A DNA stretch of 64,000 nt from Rhynochetos jubatus (taxonomy: Eukaryota > Chordata > Aves > Eurypygiformes > Rhynochetidae): contig CM050653.1 of the NCBI GenBank assembly GCA_027574665.1, positions 43,474,118 through 43,538,117 on the forward strand. Direction: 5' to 3'. Each line of letters starts with the position of its first letter. The first letter of the stretch is position 1. Positions 24,901-37,120 of the stretch are shown one piece after another. Below the pieces are notes generated by a model. That model searched no databases and was not told the DNA's origin. It saw nothing but the letters and a program-made list of their open reading frames with translations. The position numbers and the translations under genes are program-made.

Positions 24901-25919
24901 AGGAAGTGGTAGTAAAAAAAGCTGACACTGCGCACCAGATCAACATTACTACAGTGTGAACAAGGTGAAAACTAGCAGCTACATGCATTTTAGGACAGTG
25001 AGTTTAATTTTGCTGAAGCTTCTCTAGTGTTTTTAATGCAACCCATTGCTATAGCTTCTTCTGTTGAAGTGTAAGAGAGCAGGTGATCCAAAAAACCTGA
25101 TGTTAAAAACTGATGTCACTTGAAGTCCATGAAGTTTAAGGCCTAGGAAAGGACCTTTTTGCTGTGGTCACCCATGGAAGTAGCAGTCGAGTATTCAAGT
25201 AGTAGTGGTTAGAGGCTTGCATGTAGCTGGACCTGGGAGCAGGGTGCTTTTCTGGGTAGGAAAGCTGTCAGCCCTGACAGCTGGGCACTCTTACCCTGTG
25301 TGTGCCCATTACAGAACAGCACAAAGCCCTGGTGGTCCTGAACTGGAACCAGGGTAAGTCTCTCCCTTGGAGAACTGTGGTAAGTGCAGCTGGCCCAAAC
25401 CATGGCATGAATATCCTGGGGGGCTTCGGAGAGACCTAGTCATGGGGAGCATCTCCAGGAGATGAGAAAGATATTTAGCAACTGTACCTTGGTTACACCT
25501 TAATGGCTGCAGCCTTGCTAGTCAATGGCTGTCAGCCTTACGTAGGTGGCTGTCCATAAAACAACCCCCTTAGGAGGCTGTGCTCACAAGGATTTTGTTC
25601 TTAGGAAAGCTTAACAGGGGGAGAGTCTGTGAAGCACTGTGGTTAGACCACTGTCTTTATGAGGAGTAAATGTATCTGTGAGGGGGATCAACGTGATACA
25701 CATACTTCTAGATCCACGTAATGCTGTGCCTCCACGTTTACTGCAAGCAGAAACCTGTGCCTCAGCTGCTGCAGCTGGGTTTGTTTACGTTGCAATTTAG
25801 TAATAAAGTCAACAAAGTGCCGTTTACCAAAATTATACCTTTTGCAAAGGTTTTTAGAAATTCTCAGATGTTTAGAGCTGCTTTTTGTAGGGCTTTATTT
25901 TGCTTGATTTTTATGTAAT

Positions 25920-26480
25920 TCTGCTCAGATGTTTTTTGGCAACGTTTTGCTGATGCAGCTGTATAGGGAACATGGCCCCAGTCAGGGGCTGGTTTTACCG
26001 TTGTCGCCTGTCTGGGAGCCGAGAACCTGTCCCTCTGGGGCATCTCAGCTTGGCTGAGCGCTTCCCGCCTCTCATCGAGCTTGTGATCTTGGTAGGGCAG
26101 AGACTGTTTCCATAGCCCTAATTGCTCAGTTTGCAAGGCTCCTTGTTACAAGTGTTTTTGCGCTTACTGAGGCATGTGAATCAAACTTGTCTGTTTGCTT
26201 CAGCCCCATAAACAGCGCTTGTTACAGCACGGGCTGTTTGCCTGATTATTCAGAAGTCTAATCGGGGCAGGCTTCGCCCTAGCAGCGCTCGCACTGAGCT
26301 TGTTTTGCAAAGCCCTCTCACGACTTCCATTATCCGTGTCTATGTCTGGGAGTTTTAGGACTATGAAATTCTTTCACATCATATTGTTCTTAGAAAAGGA
26401 GCGTAAAAGAAAGGCGACATCACAGAAACAACTTCTTTGCACAGTGCAATATTGTTTTCCAGGACGTGCCGAGAACTACC
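25920..26480. promoter_or_regulatory. enhancer-like, CpG-bearing block (candidate conserved non-coding element)
   Basis: This block is visibly more GC-rich and keeps far more CpG than the DNA around it (for example at 25998-26080 and 26210-26330). It carries dense motif-like words: cctaattgctcag, cataaacagcgc, gcctgattattcag, ggcatgtgaatcaaac. It contains no repeat I recognise and no convincing open frame with splice sites. Such islands of well-kept complex sequence in gene-poor DNA are often developmental enhancers. That is an inference, as conservation could not be measured. Confidence 0.3.
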
Positions 26481-27801
26481 CTGGGTACTAGTTGTTTTGC
26501 TTTATGGGAACAAAGACTGTCTCCCACTAGTAATTCTCATCTGCTCAGTCCTAAGCCTTCTTATCATCTCTTTTTCCCTATTTAAGTAATTATTGCCTGG
26601 CTCCTAATTCCAAAAGTAGACTAAATTAATAAAACCTGGAAATTGCTATCACTGATGCAGGGAAAATATAAACTAGCCACTTTTTTCTCCTGGAGGTTTT
26701 AGCTTAAACTGGAGTGCAACTCTTGTCATTGTCTAAAACTTCCATAGCTGCTGGTAATTTACATTAATTAAGCATGCAAATAGATCACATAAACAACAAA
26801 TTGGCCTCAGCATTGACAGTTTTCCTCACACACTCTCTGAGAGGCAGAAGTGGTATAATGGTATGGAAGGGATCTAATTCATCCTAATTCTGATCTTCCT
26901 CTGGGAACAGAAGGAATCCAACTGGCCTGCTGTTGGTAATTTTGATACATGAAAGATTTTCTATTTAATATACTTTCAGCTAAAGTCTATGTGATTTCTT
27001 CTTTCTTTAGCAATATTTACAGCAGAACAAAATGTGATGAGAAATAGTGTATTGCTGGTCAATCACATTACCTCCAACATGCAGGGTTCCTTTTTCATAG
27101 GTGGAAACACAACTTGGGGTTTATAGGAGGTATCAAACTAGTCCAAACTATGTCTTGGTAATGTGCAAGAATCCTGGTTACATTTTTTACTGCCCTGAAA
27201 GGGCCATGTTGTTGGAGCTCCGGATATTAGTACTTAAGGTTATTGATCTGTTTTCTCTCTGGCAATGGTAGAGAATGTGTGAGTCAGAAAATAAATTTAT
27301 AATAACAATACTCATTTATTGAGAGACATACTCTTGTTTTATAGCTGAACGTAATGAACAAAGAGTGTATTCGTATTTAAATATCTACGTATATTCACCA
27401 CAGCTCCCCAGAGAGCTCTGTAAACCGTATAGTTCACACCTACCTTTATGTTTCATCCACTTTTCTCTGCTACATCTCGCAATCTGCCTCAGCCCTGGAG
27501 CCCCTGGCTTATTTCCCCACAGCTGACCCATATTGTCCCACAGGCTATTTGTTCTTGTCTCACATGTTGCTCATCTTTCAGTCATGTCATGCATGCTGTT
27601 TGCTAATTGCATGGTGGCTATGCTAATCTGGGTCTCTCACTTGTTTATGTTGAGGGGACTCCTTCTGGACTGCTCCTGGCCCTCTGCAACATCACTTGCA
27701 ATAGAGCTCTGGGTAAATGATTGAGCTGTGTTTAATCAGTAGCTTAACTTTTTTGACTAATGCATTTTGTCTGCGGATCTATTTCTACAATTTCACAATG
27801 C

Positions 27802-28548
27802 TGTCGCGGTTTAACTCCAACCAGCAAAATACCATGAAGCCACTCTCACAGGTTCCTCCCCCCCTGCCTCCAGTGGAGGAGAGAATCGGAGGAAAAAGAC
27901 AAGGAAACTCTTAAAATTGAGAGAACTATTTACTAATTGAATATAAATGAATAATATATAAAAATGAATATATACAAATACTGCTAGTAATAAGTAATTA
28001 AAATAATAGAAAATAAAACATGATACAATTGCTCACCACTTGGCAACTGATGCACAGCCAGGTCCCAAGAATTGAGAGTGAGAGCTGGAGCCTGAGAGCG
28101 ATCACAGCAGCGTCTGAGCAAACCCTATCAGCAATAGCACAACTGGGAAAACTATGACCCACCAACTCATGAATGAGCCAGCAAAAGAGTTAGTAAAGCA
28201 GCTAACAAAGGAGTTAGGGAGAGTGTCAGAGGGTGTAAGAAAGTGTAATAGCCCCTGAGCCCACTCCTCTCTTAAGTACAAAGCATGACGTACTATGGAA
28301 TGAAATACCCCTTCAGTCAGTTTGGGTCAGCTGTCTGAACTGTGTGTCCCCCACACTGCCTGTAGTGAGAGATCGTTGGGAATGCAGCTGCAATATCACA
28401 AGCTGAGACCTTGAATTTGCTGCAAGCAGTTCTCAGCACCAGCTAAAAAGACACCTTATCAGTACTTCTCTCGGTGTAAATCCAGAAACCTAGCTTCATA
28501 CCAGCCACTGTGAAAAGAGTTAACTCTTTCCTGACTAAACCCAGCACA
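27802..28548 (-). mobile_element. solo LTR of an avian endogenous retrovirus
   Basis: The 747-bp block begins TGTCGCGGTTTA and ends TAAACCCAGCACA, giving imperfect inverted TG...CA termini. It is bounded by a 5-bp target-site duplication with one mismatch: AATGC at 27797-27801 and AATGT at 28549-28553. Internal phrases (ttgctcaccacttgg near 28030, gcatgacgta near 28282, cagtttgggtcagctg at 28318-28333, gagttaactctttcc near 28518) appear in the same order in a common bird ERV LTR family. From the orientation of that family I place its sense on the minus strand. No gag, pol or env flanks it, so the provirus was reduced to one LTR by recombination. The TATA and poly(A) positions are decayed. A 5-bp duplication fits ERVL-type or gamma-type elements better than 6-bp ERVK types, but one mismatch leaves this open. 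Confidence 0.85.
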
Positions 28549-28553
28549 AATGT

Positions 28554-31500
28554 GGAACATTGCTCTTATCTTCATCCCTGTACATGTCCTCTGCATATGT
28601 CAGTGGTGATAAACCAGAACCATGCAATGGTGTTCTCGTTGCTTCCTCATCTGCAGATCACTGCAAGATTTGTTTATTTTGATGGGCAGCATCATTCATG
28701 TGGTTTTGTATTGCCTCTTCTAGTTGGAACTGAGACACAAGTGCAAATTCTACCTTATTTTGAGGTCAGAATATTCCCCTGTGCTTTGTCAGTACATTTG
28801 CTACCAGACCACTGGCAGAAACCAATGGAAAGCAAACACAGATAAAGCACAGTCAGTAGTTAAAAAAAATCCTCAGGTATTATCTTGTCTCCACTCCCAG
28901 CCCTTTAACTTCAGATATGAGAAGGAAAAGCCTCATATTTAATATAAAGTGGAAATGAAAACAAACACAGGGTATTCCAAAGTTTTTATTTGACCAAATT
29001 ATTTACTCTTGCAAAATCTCCTAAGCCTTTTATTATTTAGCTTTGCTATTTTGGATGCTGGTCATTTTTCTTACATAGCTTTCTGTTCAGCAAAACCACA
29101 ATAAAATAATGTGATCACATATGTTATAAGCCCAAAGTAAGAACTTCTTCCATAATAATTCAACATTTTTCTTCGAAGTTTTTGTGTTTCAAGATGCAAG
29201 GACAAATGCAAGTCAGCTATTTTAATACTGCATTGGTACTGTATATGTTTTTATAGCTTATGTATGAGCTCTAAAGAGTCCAATGATTCTGCCACAGACT
29301 AGAGTTTTTAAAGATTAGTCCTAGGGAATTTCTGTGTGACCATCACACCAAAAAAATATGTTCTTAAGTAATCAGCTGTGTTACAATTTCCTGTCAAAAC
29401 TGCAGACACTGTGAATTTGCTATGATTGCACTGCAGCAAGATCTACTTAAAGAGTCAGGATTTTAAGGAACTAAACTTAAGCAGACTCTCATACTTGCAT
29501 TTTCTTGCTCTAATCTAGGCCTGTTTGAAGTGATGATATCTGGAGAGGAAGACCTTGACTTCTACTTATGCTGAGGAAAAGTCAGCGTCTGTTAAGTGCA
29601 GACTCAAGTGGTAGGGCAGGCATGAGTTTCTTCAGAGAGGGAAGAGATGACGAGTGCCTGCCATTTGGGAATGGAAATTCCTGAGGCTTGCAGGCTGCTC
29701 TGTTTGTTGTTGTCTAGTAGTGTATAAGGGCAGCTAAGGTCTAAGAAAGATGGAAGGAACATGGCTGTGGACTTACTGTTCCTTTGGTTAGATTATGAAA
29801 ATAGTTATGCATAAACCTGAAAGGCTATACATGTATGGAGCTATTATTTCTGTTTAACCTCAGACTCCCACTGCTCGGTTCTTAGCTGATTGTCTCATGG
29901 TCCATTTGGAACGTCAGTCTAGGCAGTATGCATGGGAAGCACTGCTGGAACTTAACTATTTGTGCAGAAGGTCCTGAAATACAAGTTCTGATCTAAAGCC
30001 ATCTGGTCCAAATTCTGCTGCTTCCAAACACTGTGTGGTGATGACTGCAAAACCTTTGAATCATCTGGTGCTCTAAAAGGGAGTCTGACTCTGTGCCCAG
30101 CGAACCACAATGATCTCCTTGATAAAATACACAGTTGAAAGTTTGATGTTGAGCTGCACCATGTATAAATGGCCTTTGCAGGCTTTACGCCATGCCAGGC
30201 ATTTTTATAAAAATAATAGACTGTGTTTTAAAAAAAAACCAAACAATTGGCATGCATGTACATTGGCAGCTATCTTCACAGGAAATGTCACATCTTTGTA
30301 TTTAAAAAAAGAAAATATTCTTTAAAGAGACCCTGTGCTTTAATCCATTTTGGCCTTGTGGAATCTCTGGGATTGCAGTGAAGTATCTGAAGTCTTTGGT
30401 GAGATGTAATGAAATCTTCATGCTGAGGTAACTTTCTTGCTTAATAGCGTGGTGGGAGAGAGTATATTATATATTAAATCCATCTTTGTCTCTGTGGAGA
30501 CATTCATTTTAACGTAACATTTTAATCATGGCTGCAGCCCGCAGGGGAAAAAGAAGATACCCAGAGCTGAATAATGCATATCCAACTACCAAAGGGGATG
30601 CTCTATTAACTCTGATTTACATATGACTGCTTGTTTAAATCTGTAATATCACCATTCAGATGGCATTTTGGAAAGGTGAAGAACTGGTTTAGGGCATACC
30701 ATAATTTAAGAAGTAAATGAACAGAGTTTAAAAACCGTTATTTGAAAGCACATATTGTCAAAATAAGGCTGACCCCGACCATGATCACTTTTCTAATAAA
30801 TAATCTTCCAGGGTCCTTTGTCTACCTCTTTGGCTTAGAAATCATTTGCCTGGGTGTTCTTTACTGTGTCTATTTTGATAGACCCTTGGCAATTTTAAGG
30901 TGAGAAATAACATCAGGGGAGAATTAGAATGTATCATACCTCATTGTAGATACTCATTTATTTTACCCGTTTTCTTGCCATATCTAGTAGTTCTGCTCAG
31001 TTCAGTTTGGCCAATTGTTATGAGTTAATTGGTCTATAGAGAACATTCCTAAATCTAGTTTTCAGTAGTGTCTCCTGACTTCTCAGGGCTGTGTGCATAG
31101 AGGGAGACATTTTGCCATTTTGGCAGTATTTGTGCATCACTAATGGTGTGTGCTGTAGTTTGGGAACACCTGGTTAAAGACCTCCCACTCGCTGGACCGG
31201 CACTGTGGCCTTCATTGACAGCTCTTCAGCTCTGAGCACCCAACTGCCCACTCCTGCCTTTGGGAGTGATTGCCAGATCCAGTGCCACTTACTGCTGGGG
31301 AGAGGCAGCTAACAGTGCCATATACACACAAAATCGAATAGCTTATTCAGGATACTTACAAAGTAATCTCTATGAGAATACTTTCAGGATTTGTTTTATG
31401 AGCTGGAAGCAGTGAGCACTGTTATAAATGCTAGCATATAACACTCCAAGAGGAATAATTGCAGCACGTAGTTACTTATGTTAATACCATCACATTATCT

Positions 31501-34500
31501 TGTGATAGCTGTGCAATTAAATGAGTCACCACTACACCAAAATCTCATTTGTCTGCAAGCACCCCACAAATATGCCGCATACACTGTCTGTGCTTCGGTC
31601 TGATAGCTTTTTAGTCACTGCATTCTCTTTGTGTTTGGAGAACAACAGAGCTGTGGAGCCTTTGAAAAGATGGAGCATACTGTTTGAAATCTAGTAACAG
31701 AAGGATGTTAATGAATGGATTTCCCAAAATGTATTTAAGAAGATACGTTTATGAATGATATTTATACAGCACAGTCTGAACCTTAAAACAGTATTTCAAG
31801 AACAAAAATGCTGTTGTGAGGCAACAGTCTGCATTCTATTTCCTCTCCTCTGACTATAGCCTGTACCCAATATTCCACTGAAACAAATCCCATTGGCACT
31901 GTCTATTTGTTTTCAGATATTCCCAAAATATACACAGAACTTTTGTGCTGAGCAATACTGGAACATTCCAAGAGTGAGGGAATGTTCCACATGAAGAAGG
32001 ATCAGTTCTTGGTTTCTGATAGAAAAAGCCCAAGAGCCTAGGGTAGCAAACACAGAGAGGAAAAAGCTCGTTGATATTGGGGGAAGCAGGTTTAAGACAG
32101 GAAACGTGATTTTTCCTTTTCATTTTACAATAATTGTAGTAGAACTTTGCTGGAGAAATTGTACCATGAGTGTGGAAGAAAACTGATAGAAAAGAGTTGC
32201 TTTTCCTTGCACAGTGCCTCTTTTGTTTCTCTTCCTTGTTAGAACCTGCAGTTTGATTTTTGTTTACTGAAGGATACCTCCCTGGCCTAGAAACACAGCT
32301 AGGTCTAAATGCGGGTAGCAATAACACAACTTCCAGCTAAATCATTACACGACTAGAACATACCCTTAACACAAGCAAGAGCTAAGTACAAGCCCAACAG
32401 CTCCTCTCCTGGTTGCTGTAGCAGCTCAAAAACCAGCTGAGGATAAAACAAAGAGAACCAGAGTTAAGCAGTGCTTGAGAAAACGCTCCCCATGGCCTCA
32501 GGACAGTGTTCTGTTACGGTCAGATGCTGTCAAGGTTTAATAAAACAGAGAAATCAGGAGTGGTACATTTATACTGCAGAGTTTAATTGTGACCTTTCTT
32601 ATTTAGGCAATATTTTTTCCCAGCCCAGGAATTAAATATAGTAGAGAGACACTCCTCAATGTGACATCAAGTATCGTTCTTCCCCTGAAGAAATAAATGT
32701 GAATGATGAAAGCAGGAATGTGGAAATAAAAGTGTTACTTCCACACTTACAATGCCAGCTAGCACTTGTTACCAAACTTGTGAAAATAACATGATTTACT
32801 GTAATAGTTTACACTTGACTAGTGAGGTATAAAATAGCTTTATCTTATAGCCATATAAGCTATGGTTAAATTAGGCAGAAGAGACACACAGAACAGTTCC
32901 CACAAAAGGATTAGGAATACAAAACTGTTAGGAATACAAGTGGCAGAAGCAGAACATCCTGTTCGGAGTGTATGTTGAATGGAAGTGAAAGGAATTAAAC
33001 CAAAAAGGGGATGAGGCAGCTCACCTCCTGGGTAATTCTTAATCCAAAACAGAAGTTGATTTAGACTGAGGCTATACAAACCCTTTATTACGCTGCAGCA
33101 TTTTGACTGGTAATAAAACAGGGAGCCTAAATGTGAGAATGGTAAAATAACATGTTAGAAGTCTAACCACTCAGATTTGCACTGAAACAACAAAAACTTT
33201 GATTTAAACAGTGTAATCTTTTTTGTATGCTCTCATCTACCTCATTATTTACATTGAATACCAGAAATTTCAAGGCTTCTTTTGCTTTATCTTCCCATCT
33301 GGATTACTCTGAAATCTGAGGTGAGAGTATTCACTATTCTTCTCTTTGAGAGAGATGGGGATATCGAACTTTCCCTTCCAGATACAGGAATTAGTGGTAC
33401 AAAAATAAAGTAACAAACTAAACAGCTGAAAACAGCCTGAGCTGAAAAAAACATCTCAACTGAATTACACTTGTCCCATTTCCCTGATGTGATAAACCTT
33501 ACACTCTTACAAGCTCTGTCTTTTAAATGGAAAACCTCAGTGCTTTGGGTTTTTGGGGTTTTTTTATACATCATGAAATATTGAACAAAAAAGAGGTCAT
33601 AAGCCATTTTGTTGACTTTATAGGTCTCCTGAGACTTCTTCAAGCTCTTCTCTTGATTGCTGCTGTACATCTGGAGTGAGAGTCAGCCAGAGACAAGATA
33701 GCAGGTGTAAGTTGCTCTTGGAGATGTAATACGTTTTCCTCCACAGCACGCAAGACAAATACTTCCTTTCCTGTTACCACCAGAAGGATAAAAAATAAAA
33801 CAACTTTGAGCCAAGTTCTTGCTCTCAAAAGCCACTTGTGTTTTCCCCAGAAGTTTCAACATGGCCAGCATTTCCTCCTATAAATTGAAATATGCAAATT
33901 TTTTTGTTGGGTGGAGAAAACGTATTTTTAGGAACTGCAAGAAAAACACAGGTTTCACTTATTCTCCTAAAATACCTTAATTAATGTAGTAATTGCATGT
34001 GTCTAAAGACTAAGCCCCAGGAATCAAAGCTTTAGGAAATAAGCATAGGTAAAATAAGATGTAATGTACACTAAAACTAAAAACATCTGTGTCTGTAGCA
34101 AGAGCAACCGAATTCCTTAGAAAATGTAGTCACCGTAAGCTTGCGAGAGGTAGAACTGAAAGTTAGGATGTGTCGTAGCACGAGTGCTCCTAAAATCAGC
34201 TTTATTAGACCCAGCTCTTTCTAAAGATTACCACCAGATGGCAATGTAGGAGAGAAAAAGAAAATGTTTTAACAGGCCCACGGCAAATATGATAAACATT
34301 TGTTTTCGTTCTTGGGGCACTTGTGCATCGCTGAAACAGTCTTTTCCTTCCTAGTATACACACGGCTTTCTTATAGTAAACATTTATCTTTTGTATCATC
34401 AATAATTAATTTTACTGCTCTTGAAAGTTATTGAGGAGAGAAAACAATGTCTTGGAATCTGGATGTGACTCACATTCAGCAGAAGTCCAATGTAAGAGTT

Positions 34501-35059
34501 GATTGACTGATATTATTTCATTTTGCTTAGCAAATCCAAGAAGCTTCACTGGACAAGTCTGTGATAGTGAAATCTCTGTGGTCAGTTCTGATCTCACATT
34601 CTTTTAAATTTATTTGCTTTAACCAGAATGAATCTCCCTAAATTGCACCTGTCGGTACCACTGAGTCTCCTAACATTTTCCTAATTTTCCTTATATGCAC
34701 ATAAAATGTTGCTGCTAACTGCAAACCCTGAGAGCAAGCCCAGGAGCGGGACCCCATCAGTCCTAGCTCTGCTGCCCTACTCGGTGCCGTACAGACCAGC
34801 TGGAGGGTGATTTACTCTCTGGCATCTTCTCTGAGGTCTGATTGATTATCATTTCATTGACAAGTTGGTCAAATTCCCCAGGAAACAAAGCAGGATTCTG
34901 GGAGAAACTAGCAACACACAGATGTTGTTAGAAACCATAATTATAAAGAAATTCCTGTGTTATGAGGATTTGCCTTAGAACCAAAATACTGTATCAAAGC
35001 ATATGTATCTCCTGTATATTATTAGGCTGTTATGTATTATTGAAATATGCAAATCATGG
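28554..35059. other. gene-free stretch
   Basis: About 6.5 kb of AT-rich DNA with no recognised gene. The minus-strand frame 31854-32327 (157 codons) is long for chance but shows no known motif. On the opposite strand there is a good acceptor-like tract ending at about 31915 that leads into only 25 codons. Two overlapping minus-strand frames at 33640-33871 are also unsupported. A CTCF-like motif at 34231-34244 is listed separately. Confidence 0.45.
34231..34244 (+). promoter_or_regulatory. CTCF-like motif
   Basis: The sequence CCACCAGATGGCAA matches 13 of 14 positions of the CTCF core CCASYAGRKGGCRS; only the last base differs. Together with the minus-strand motif at 23909-23922 it would form a divergent pair about 10 kb apart. 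Occupancy is inferred. Confidence 0.4.
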
Positions 35060-37120
35060 CTATTAAGGAGGAATTAAAAGGAGCAGCCAAAGGAGTAAAA
35101 AGTTTGCAGGTGGCATGCTGATTGTTTAAAGATGCTATACCAGAGTCTAACAGCAAACATTTGCTGCTTACCAAAAAAGACTTCAAAAGGACCACACGCA
35201 CACAGAAAGCTGGCATGATTATACAGAAATGTGAAAGCGGCTGCTAGGAATAACAGTCAGCCTTCAAAAGGTGGAAATCACGTTGAAATGAGGAAAACAG
35301 AAAAGAACATCAACTCTTGCACATTTAATATAAACCCTTCGTAAAGTGGGCCAAAAATATTTTGAGGAATAACTTGTGATAAGCATAAGAATGAATAATA
35401 AAACTTTCTCTAAACACATCAGAAGCATGAATTGTGCCAGACAGTATATAGGCATTCTCTAATATTTGGGATATAAAAGGAGCATTTAAAGAAGATAAGC
35501 CCAGAGCAGAAATGCTAAATGAATTTTTCACATTAATGTTCTCCATGGACAAGCTTGGGCAGGTTTCCACAGCAGAACCCTTTTTATGGGGCCAAGTCAA
35601 AAAAATTATCTCCAAATGAAGTGTCAGAGAAGAAATTTTAGATTAGATAGAACCAAATGGTAACAAATCACCTAGATTAGATCAGGTTTTCAAAACACTT
35701 CTAAAGGAAGTCTGGTACATGTGACAAATTATTAACTGCAATGTAACTCAACATGTAGATGGGCCTCTGTTCCAAAGGAATGGAATGTGGCAAATGTGAC
35801 ATTCCTTTTTTTGGTGTGGGTTTTTTTTTTTTAATTCAGGAGGACCTCAGAAATTGCAGACTAATAAACCTGACCTCTGCACTGAGCAAGCTGATACCAG
35901 CTGTGATGAAAAAAGTGCAGACTTACAGCTAACCATGGCATAAAAAGGGAAAGTTGATAAAGCTTTTCCAAAAGGAGGGTATATAAGGCACAAATGATCA
36001 GAATTCATTGAAAGAATCAGCATGCAGGTGAATGAGAACCATTTGTATGATACATTATGGACGGATTTCCAAAGACTTTCAGCAAGACCCTTCACCAAAG
36101 CATGCTGAAGAAAGTAAGCATGAGATAAAGCGTGTTTTCTCAGGTGTTCATATGTAATTGAAAGAAAAACTTCAGAGATCACAATGGGGAGCGAAAGGGT
36201 AGCATTCAATTTTCACAGTGGCAGTGGTTTACTCATAGGTATTCTTCAAGCTTCTATGCTCGCTCTTGTGCTACTTCAGATTTTGAATGTTTTGGAAAAG
36301 AAATAAATGGTGAGGTCATGAGATCAGCAGATAATACAAACCAAGAGCCAAGCGATGGGATGCAGAATGTTCTCTCATTTCAGAACAATTTGGCAATAAA
36401 TGGTGGAAGAAATTCAATGTTAAATACAGAGTAATACCCATGGGGACAAAAAAGCTTTATTATGATTATACAAATGCATCTCTAAATAAGCTATAACTAC
36501 AGAAGGAGGTATCTGAGTTGTTGGAGAGATACTGTATGCAAATGTCAGATTAATAATCAGCAATGTCAAACAAGCAAAACCCAAAAGTATTAAGAGAAGA
36601 AAATAGCAAATAAAACAGAAGCCAGGATACAATTATAACCAAGATGCAATTTACAGATCCAGATTTATGACTTTGGCCCACATCTTGAAACCTCTGCATT
36701 ATTCTGGTCATGCTTATAAAAAAAACAAAACAAAACAAAAAAACCCAACAAAGTGTAAAACTAGGAAATATAGTAATGGTGGCAATGTGTGTGACCAAAG
36801 ATAAGGAATGGCTTCCACAAAAGATGAAACTTAATGGAGTAGGGGTACTTTAACTTGGATAAGAAATCACTTCAGGGTATGATATAACAGAGGTTATGAA
36901 ATCCTTAGTGGCATGGAAAAAATTAATATGGAGGGATTCTTCCCTTCCTCTCACAGTGTAAGAACTGGGTTGCTTGAAATGCCATTTGCAGATGGTAGTT
37001 TCAAAATCAAGAGAAGGGAGTAGTGTTTTATTTTTAGTTGCCATGAAACAGTAGCCGGTGTCTCAGCAGCAACTCTGGCTCTATGGAGATTTGAAAAAGC
37101 CTGCAGAGACAAAAGGACAT
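35060..37120 (+). mobile_element. old CR1-type LINE, 5'-truncated, ORF2 plus 3' UTR
   Basis: Sense copy of the same ancient CR1 lineage as 1840-3860. From about 35060 to 35600 it follows the linker before RT (gaggaaaacagaaaag, cacatcagaagcatga, agaagataagccc, aaatgaattttt). RT sequence runs from about 35600 to 36600: minor remnants of WxxANVT at about 35787-35803 and of RxxNLTSxxSKL at 35845-35895. SADNTN at 36324-36341 stands where the FADDTK catalytic box belongs, so the second aspartate is lost. The end of ORF2 and the 3' UTR follow (ggaatggcttccac near 36806, gggtatgatataacagagg near 36874, gaactgggttgc near 36962, ggacattagataaagag near 37117). A 12-T run sits inside at 35821-35832. Many frameshifts and stops make it inactive. 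Confidence 0.85.

Larger units (their letters stand above)
21881..27796. other. gene-free stretch with possible regulatory blocks
   Basis: No gene recognised. A phrase near 22155-22215 (ggagcctgatg, ccattgaagtca) looks like another arm of the old palindromic amniote repeat. The 127-codon frame at 22349-22732 lies in purine-rich sequence and lacks splice support. A CTCF-like motif (23909-23922), a short CR1 trace (24800-24900) and an enhancer-like block (25920-26480) are listed separately. Confidence 0.45.

Noticed and set aside
33640-33871. Minus-strand frame starting with a hydrophobic stretch, resembling a signal anchor
   Set aside because: Three frames are open over the same DNA. The hydrophobic segment coincides with a pyrimidine-rich tract and the frames have no donor or partner.
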